Positions 58,696-64,000 of a stretch of DNA of 64,000 nucleotides are shown here, piece by piece. Made by a program: the position numbers and the translations under genes. The stretch comes from Elmis aenea (Eukaryota; Arthropoda; Insecta; Coleoptera; Elmidae), in assembly GCA_947652605.1 (NCBI GenBank), contig OX393581.1, positions 50,801,924-50,865,923 of the forward strand. The letters are read 5' to 3'. How positions within the stretch are numbered: the first letter of the stretch is position 1; the number at the start of each line of letters is the position of its first letter. The notes below the pieces were generated by a model. The model was not told the DNA's origin and did no database searches. It worked only from the letters and a program-made list of their open reading frames with translations.

Positions 58696-61583
58696 GAAGG
58701 GGTCAGTGCAAAAAGTTGCTAAGTCACGTTTCATTAATTTTGAGATATTATGTATTGAATATTTCAATATGTTCCCACATATTGTTTGTAAATCTCAGGT
58801 AACTAATTTTTTAAATATTGGGTACTTCTTGTTGCATTTCAAAGTAACTGTTGTACACATTCTTAAAATATTGTAAATTTTGAAAAAAAAAAAATAACAG
58901 TTTGGACTTGGCAACTTCTTGCACTGATTAGAGCCAACTTGCTGCACTGACTTGATGAATAGGTATACAGTGAAACAAAAATCACGCTTTAATGTATTTA
59001 TTGTTATTAATCTTTAACATCTTATTTAAAAAAAAAAATTATTCATACACATCCACATCGCTATCCACATCCTCGTCAATTCCCGTGTCTTTTTTACTGG
59101 GCGTGGCAACATTTGCAGGTTTCAGGAGAGTCCTTTGATAGAATTCGATATCGCCCGAAACAAATTTCAATAATTTTGAAACACTCTTGAACTTTTGGTC
59201 CTTTATTTTTAAATAAGTATCCCCATAGGCTAAAGTAGGTGAATTGCCGATTCTACGGTTCATTCCCACTTTATAAAGTGACATTTCTGAAGCTAAGCCA
59301 GTCATTGTGTTGCTAGCATGGACTTTTTTACCGATTTCAAACAGTACCTTTCTGGTTTTTGAAATTCCTGGGACAGACGACTTTGTATATGGTTCAATCC
59401 ACTGTTTGAAATTTTTCACTTTGATTGTTCTGTCTCCTGGAAGTAGTTGCCCATTCGATCTGAGGCTGTGTTGAACAAATACCACTTCGAAAGGATTCTT
59501 TTTTCTACATAATTTGATTAAGTCAATGTATGTTTCTGGATTATCAACCTTTTCTAGTTTTATTCTTTTCTTTTCTATAGCGGCAAAATCTCTGTCTATG
59601 GGCATCATTGAATGCCCAGGAACTGGATATATTATTTCTATTTGATGAAAGATATTTGTCTTGCACAACTGATCCAAAAATGTGAATAAATATCTATTCT
59701 TGTTTTGACTAAATGCGTTATCACAGAATATTTTTAGTTTTTTTTGTTGGGGGTCCTTTTTATGTTCTATATAATCAGATAGACAACTTATCACTTCATT
59801 GGGACCTTTCAGAGCAAAATTTTCGGTGTAAACGTACATTACTGACTTGTGTGTTTTTAGATTGTGAATACCGAAAACATGTAGCCATAACTGACTGATA
59901 TAATACTCATCTTGAGCATTTGTTACCGGCAAAGGAAGATTCTTCTCAAAATCAAAGCAAATTATCATTTCTGATGTGTCAGTTGATTCTCTTTGTGCTT
60001 CTGCGAGAGCTGTTTTAAATACTTCAGCTCGTCTAAGATGAAGTTCTTTATCAGATTTCAGTTTAGTTAAAATATCATTTTTGGACTCCATTTCAGCTTG
60101 AGTAATATCTACAATAAGTTTTGTGCAAATATTGCAAATATCTTTTCGGGGGTAGCCAAATGAGATATTAAATTCTTCGTTGAAGACTTTACTGAAGATG
60201 CAATATGATACTGTATTGTTTGGATTTTGATCTGAAAACGTTTCATGTAATTTGGCAATGGAAAGATTGGGGTTGAGGTATTTTCTGTTGCGGCTATCGG
60301 ACCGAGTATAATGCGATTCACGTGCTGGTAAGTCAAAAATGAATTTTCTTAGTGCATCTAAATTTTGTTTGGGTGTTCGATTGGGCCTGCTTGAGTGACG
60401 GCCTCTATTATCTGTCGGTTGTGATCCAGATTTAACCTTTTTTTCCAGTCTGGATTTAAATATTCCATGAATTGAAAGAAATGCTTTTTGGCACAGAACC
60501 ACTGATCTACCAACTTCTGTAACTATTATATACTGGAATGTTGTTCGTTTTTTAGAATTTTCTTTTCGAGGTCGAGATCTGGCATTTTCGGTTTTCTTAA
60601 TGCAGCCTTGTAGATAAATCGTTTGTTCAGAATGAGTGCACAAGGAACGGTATCTATTGAAAATAAAGATTTGTTCAGCTATGCTGAGTTTTTCCTTGCA
60701 TTTACACCTGCAGATTTTGATTTCACGTCTAATGTTTTTCTCAGTGAACAGCCTCTTCCTTTTTACATTTCTTTTCCATTTTTCAGGATTTCTTAACCTT
60801 TTTTTTCCTCTGGCGGATTCAGGAGTTTCAGGATCGATGTGCTTTTCAGGTGCTCCACGGTCTATCGCAGTCTCTTCTTCGCAATCAGCTAAATAGAAAA
60901 TAAACTAAAATTTTTAGCACTCAGTATCTCCGAAACAAAATCGTTTAGGACTTATGTTTATCAACTGTTTGCTCTATTTATAAAAAAAATACAAAATGAT
61001 TAGAAAAATAGCGTTTAAACATAAATGAGCATCTGAAAGCTATTTGCCCAGGCAAATACTATTTTCCTTGTCAAAAGGTATTTTTCTAAAATAGCTACTT
61101 GCCCAATACATAAACATATACATGTAACACTACGTTAAAATTTACAAGTGGATAACCTCAAAATGTTCTTTACATTTGTATAACGAACTTTACTGTATCA
61201 CTGGTTTGCTTCAAAATTTTGAATCATTGCAAAAAAACTATAAAATATAAACAATGGTGCACAGTCACTTACCTGAAGATATCATATTTGCGAAAAAACA
61301 AAGCCAACTCGCTCAACACTAAACAATAACACTTGATTGTGGTAGCTGGAAGTCAAAAAGTAGCCAAGTCCACGGACTTAGCTACTTCTTGGTACTTGGC
61401 AACTTCTTGCACTGAAATGAATGAGCGTAGATATTTACATTTATGGCATTTCAGCTACTTAGCAATTTTTTGCCAGTAAACCGACTTCACCATTGGATTG
61501 TACGGAAAATTTTAGATAGATGGCAGTATTTATCTCAATACCGTCGTAAAGTGGACTTAGCCACTTTTTGCACTGACCCCTTC
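58696..61583. mobile_element. 2.9-kb DNA transposon with intact-looking DUF7869-like gene
   Basis: Left terminus GAAGGGGTCAGTGCAAAAAG and right terminus CTTTTTGCACTGACCCCTTC-type are inverted repeats of at least 21 bp, mismatch in the next base (TTGCTAAGTC against TGGCTAAGTC), then similar. AATT flanks both sides (58692-58695, 61584-61587); because AATT is self-complementary it may be a 4-bp target duplication or part of the TIR. Subterminal motifs repeat: ACTTGGCAACTTCTTGCACT occurs in identical 22-bp form at 58906-58927 and 61394-61415, plus several AAGTNGCTAAGTC variants (58712, 61370, 61548). These look like transposase-binding arrays. One gene is inside on the minus strand. I do not recognise a named superfamily; 4-bp duplication would be compatible with Sola-type elements. 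Confidence 0.85.
59039..61285 (-). CDS. Putative transposase, DUF7869-like, two exons, 620 aa
   Basis: Exon 1 (61273-61285) is ATGATATCTTCAG with a GTAAGT donor. The acceptor is TTTAG at 60889-60893, and exon 2 is 60888-59039. The splice joins in frame (MISSADCEEE...) and yields 620 codons without a stop. Residues ~1-100 are basic with CRCKCK and RGKKRLRNPEKWKRN. A Cys pair CNIC is at ~256-259. The C-terminal half has acids placed like an RNase H fold: CFDFEKNLPLP (D317), IFCDNAFSQNKN (D394), GHSMMPIDRDFAAIEKK (D436/D438). This FxxDNxxxQNKN...GHSxxPxDRDFxxIEK pattern is that of insect-expanded DUF7869-type proteins. The last residues are acidic (DVDSDVDVYE). A minus-strand AATAAA lies at 58997-59002. 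Function as a transposase is inferred from the TIR context. Confidence 0.85.
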
Positions 61584-61587
61584 AATT

Positions 61588-62376
61588 AAACCACGATGGA
61601 TATTGCCGGTTCCCCATTTTTCTTCCACCGATCGTTATTCATTTTAAAGATGCACCTGTTTACCGTTTAAATAACGTTCATTCAACAGATAAAAATGGCT
61701 CAAGTGGGAATAGATATTGACCTAAATAGATAGTCTAGTGAATCATCACCCCCAATAAATTTGTTAGCGTGATTTTTGCCTTTTCTTTTCCGCCTCCAAG
61801 TATGCATGCACAAAAGAGAGAAAAAATGCTTTTAAACTGATTATATTCGCTCCGCTTCGTATTAACTTGACCTTACCCCCAAAGCCACGTTAAATTAACT
61901 GATAACGCTTTTAAATTTGATTAAGTTAATTCACTCCATAATTAATTCCGTTAGTTTAGCTGTGGTTATACAAATTGTGTCAATAGAGTGTTTGTATTTA
62001 GCGTTGAGTGACGTTTTATTTCATGTTCGTCTGTTGCGTATGTTATGAAGTGGTTTTTGTTTGTGAAATATTTATTTAAAAAAGAATGTGCGTTCTTTTG
62101 TGTTGGCCTTTGTGGTGAAATGTAATTAAGTACAGTTAAATAATGTTGCGTTTAGAGGTCTGTGTTTTCCGTTTCGTTTTGGCCTAAAGTCATTTTTAAT
62201 CATGCACAACAAGACTCGGCTTTAGTTATTAAATCTTGCAATTATGAAATGCTTTTATCATAACTGGAAATTACCGAACCAAAAAACGTTTTAATTTTGA
62301 TGTCGAGTTGGTTTTTCTTTGATTTGGTGGAGTTTGTTTCTGTTTTATTCATTGTTAAGTAGTTCTAATTAAGTCT
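61588..62376. other. Unannotated DNA
   Basis: No gene recognised between the two transposons. Confidence 0.4.
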
Positions 62377-62378
62377 TA

Positions 62379-63655
62379 CGAGGTGAGCGCCAAAATTTCC
62401 CGGCCTGACTATGAAAGAAGCGGCGTAGGCTCAAAATTAAAATTTATTTTTCAGTATAATCCCCCCGACATCAATGCACTTATTACATCGTTTTAGCAAC
62501 AGTTCGATACCCCTAAAAAAATATGCCTTCGGTTTGTCAGCAAAATGTGCCCAAACTGCAGCCTTCATCTCTTGGTCGTCACTGAAATGGCGCCCGCGAA
62601 GGTCCTTTTTCAAATTTTCAAACAGATAATAGTCACTGGGGGCCATATCTGGACTATACGGAGGGTGATCGATTTGTTCAAAACCGCAGTCACGAATTGC
62701 GGCTTAAGCAATTCCAGCAGTGTGCACGGGGGCATTGTCGTGCAGTAAACGCAACGCCTCTGGTCAGTTTCCCACGACTTTTCACCCGAATATTTTTTTC
62801 TAATTTGTGCAGGAGTGCTGCATAATATTCCCCGTTGACTGTGGTGTTGCGTTCTTTAAATTCTATTAAAAGAATGCCCTCACAATTCCAAAAGATCGTA
62901 GCTATCACCTTTTTTGTCGACTGACAGACCCTGAACTTTCTTGGCGGTGCTTCTCCTTTTCGCCTTCATTCCATCGATTCTGTTTTGGACAAAGAATCAT
63001 AGTAGAGAACCATGGGTTCATCCCCTGTAACAACTGTCTTCAACGCGTCCACAGGATTTTCTCTACAGAGCTCCAAAAAGGATCGAGCACATTCAACACG
63101 ACGCTGGCTCTGAACTGGTGAGAGATGTTTGGAGGCCCACTTTGCACTAACTTTATTCATGCCTAACCGATCGTGGACGATTTGGCGAATGCTTGTATTT
63201 GAAAGCCCCGACATTTTTGATAGTTCTTTCATTTTCAAGCGTCGATCGCCTAATACCTCAACAAGGGCAATCTTGTCGTCCGTCACCACTTCCATAGTCC
63301 TTCCTGTTCTTGCATCATCTTCCAAGGATTCTTACCCCATTCGAAATCGTTTTGACCAATCTTTTCCCACAGAATAAGACGGGGAATTGTCTCCGTACAC
63401 CCCATTCAGTCGAACTTTGATGCTTTGAGGAGAAAGACCTTCGCGAGTAAGAAATTTAATAACAGCTCGATACTCAATTTTCGTTACTTCTGACATCGTG
63501 ATGAACGAATGACAGTTATAAGAAAACTAATTGACATAAAATCCATTTTTGTTTTTTTCAAGGCTAATATGACTTGAACCAATGTGTTAAAAAAATTTGA
63601 CCCGCCTGCGATACCTAGATCTATGTCAAACCGGGAAATTTTGGCGCTTACCTCG
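62379..63655. mobile_element. Complete mariner element (1277 bp)
   Basis: The termini CGAGGTGAGCGCCAAAATTT and AAATTTTGGCGCTTACCTCG are ~25-bp inverted repeats with one mismatch, flanked by TA (62377-62378, 63656-63657). Size is canonical for mariner. The transposase is on the minus strand. Confidence 0.95.
62437..63496 (-). pseudogene. Mariner DD34D transposase, inactivated
   Basis: ATG at 63496 (MSEVTKIEYRAVIKFLTREGLSPQ), N-terminal helix-turn-helix region, then FRMG and a stop where related transposases have FREGRESLEDD; LKMKELSKMSGLSNTSIRQIVHDRLGMNKVSAKW (second HTH); VTGDEP (first Asp, VTMDET in relatives, so the D is displaced or lost); MIATIFWNCEGILLIEFKERNTTVNGEYYAALL; HDNAPVHTAGIA; YSPDMAPSDYYLFENLKKDLRG; ends RCNKCIDVGG. 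The second and third Asp are 34 residues apart, the mariner signature. A TAA inside that interval, the N-terminal stop and at least two frameshifts make it dead. It lies ~800 bp from the DUF7869-like element. Confidence 0.93.
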
Positions 63656-63657
63656 TA

Positions 63658-64000
63658 AATACCGCACTTTAGTTGTTTAACAAAAGATAATATGATTATT
63701 TTCGTTGCATTTCGTAAACTTTATTTTTGCGTAATTTGCTTAACCCTGCAGTGAACGGAACTCCTTTATTTCAGCCACAGATATCGAGTTTTGTGTTACT
63801 CACAAATGAAGTCGATGTTTCCGTTTCAAAATCCGTTTGTTTTTTCTCTTAACTGCTGTTTGAAAAACAGCGCACGTAACTTTAGTGTAACTTTGTTGTT
63901 CATCGGCTGAGCGAGGGCTAACATACTTTTAAACCTATTTTGCTAATTGAATGAGCTTAAAGCTGTATTTAAAAAATTCTAAAATGCTCTTTCTGTACAC
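63658..64000. other. Unannotated DNA to window end
   Basis: Nothing recognised. Confidence 0.4.

Noticed and set aside
59713..60896. Plus-strand frames over the DUF7869-like gene
   Set aside because: Antisense shadows of the minus-strand gene.
1..64000. CRISPR arrays, operons, ribosome-binding sites, tRNA or rRNA genes
   Set aside because: The DNA is eukaryotic. I saw no tRNA cloverleaf or rRNA sequence, and the regular repeats are satellites or TIR arrays.

Overview
The window is AT-rich insect nuclear DNA, most likely from a beetle or another insect with large introns and a heavy transposon load. No tool was run, so family names come from motifs I recognise by eye. Only one host coding segment is convincing: a 114-bp exon at 1587-1700 (+) with clean splice sites, encoding a conserved stretch of the secreted protein Out at first (oaf). 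I did not find the next oaf exon in the remaining 62 kb, so most of the window is probably intron or gene-flanking DNA. A run of exactly 200 Ns (5502-5701) is an assembly gap.

Almost everything else identifiable is mobile. From left to right: RTE-like LINE tail (70-715, -); oaf exon; hAT transposase C-terminus (2547-3002); jockey-type LINE C-terminus (6401-6679); a giant fold-back element with ~0.9-kb arms (6767-9065); a 184-bp satellite array (12480-14210); a ~67-bp GC-rich hairpin minisatellite (16960-17712), followed by two unassigned coding-like relics (17861-18603); LINE RT (19165-19990, +); a Mutator-like element with ~480-bp terminal inverted repeats, a FLYWCH finger and a 9-bp target duplication (20074-21494); more LINE fragments (22.7-28.6 kb); an LTR-like repeat (29442 and 45158); an IS630/Tc1-mariner-type element disabled by a 4-bp duplication (30608-32077); a MULE transposase relic (34446-34996); mariner, pogo-like and fold-back elements (37.9-43.8 kb); a nested stack at 46829-49450 (jockey LINE, split by a PIF/Harbinger element, split in turn by a hAT element that carries a fold-back); LINE RT copies (53.5-58.0 kb); a 2.9-kb DNA transposon with an apparently intact spliced 620-codon gene (58696-61583); and a complete but dead DD34D mariner (62379-63655).

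The best candidate for something new is the 58696-61583 element. It has matched terminal inverted repeats, repeated subterminal motifs, a two-exon gene whose splice joins in frame, a poly(A) signal, and acidic residues placed like an RNase H-type catalytic triad. The second candidate is the many short ACAGGGTG...CACCCTGT hairpin units, some only ~55-90 bp long, which also build the 42.4-43.8 kb fold-back.
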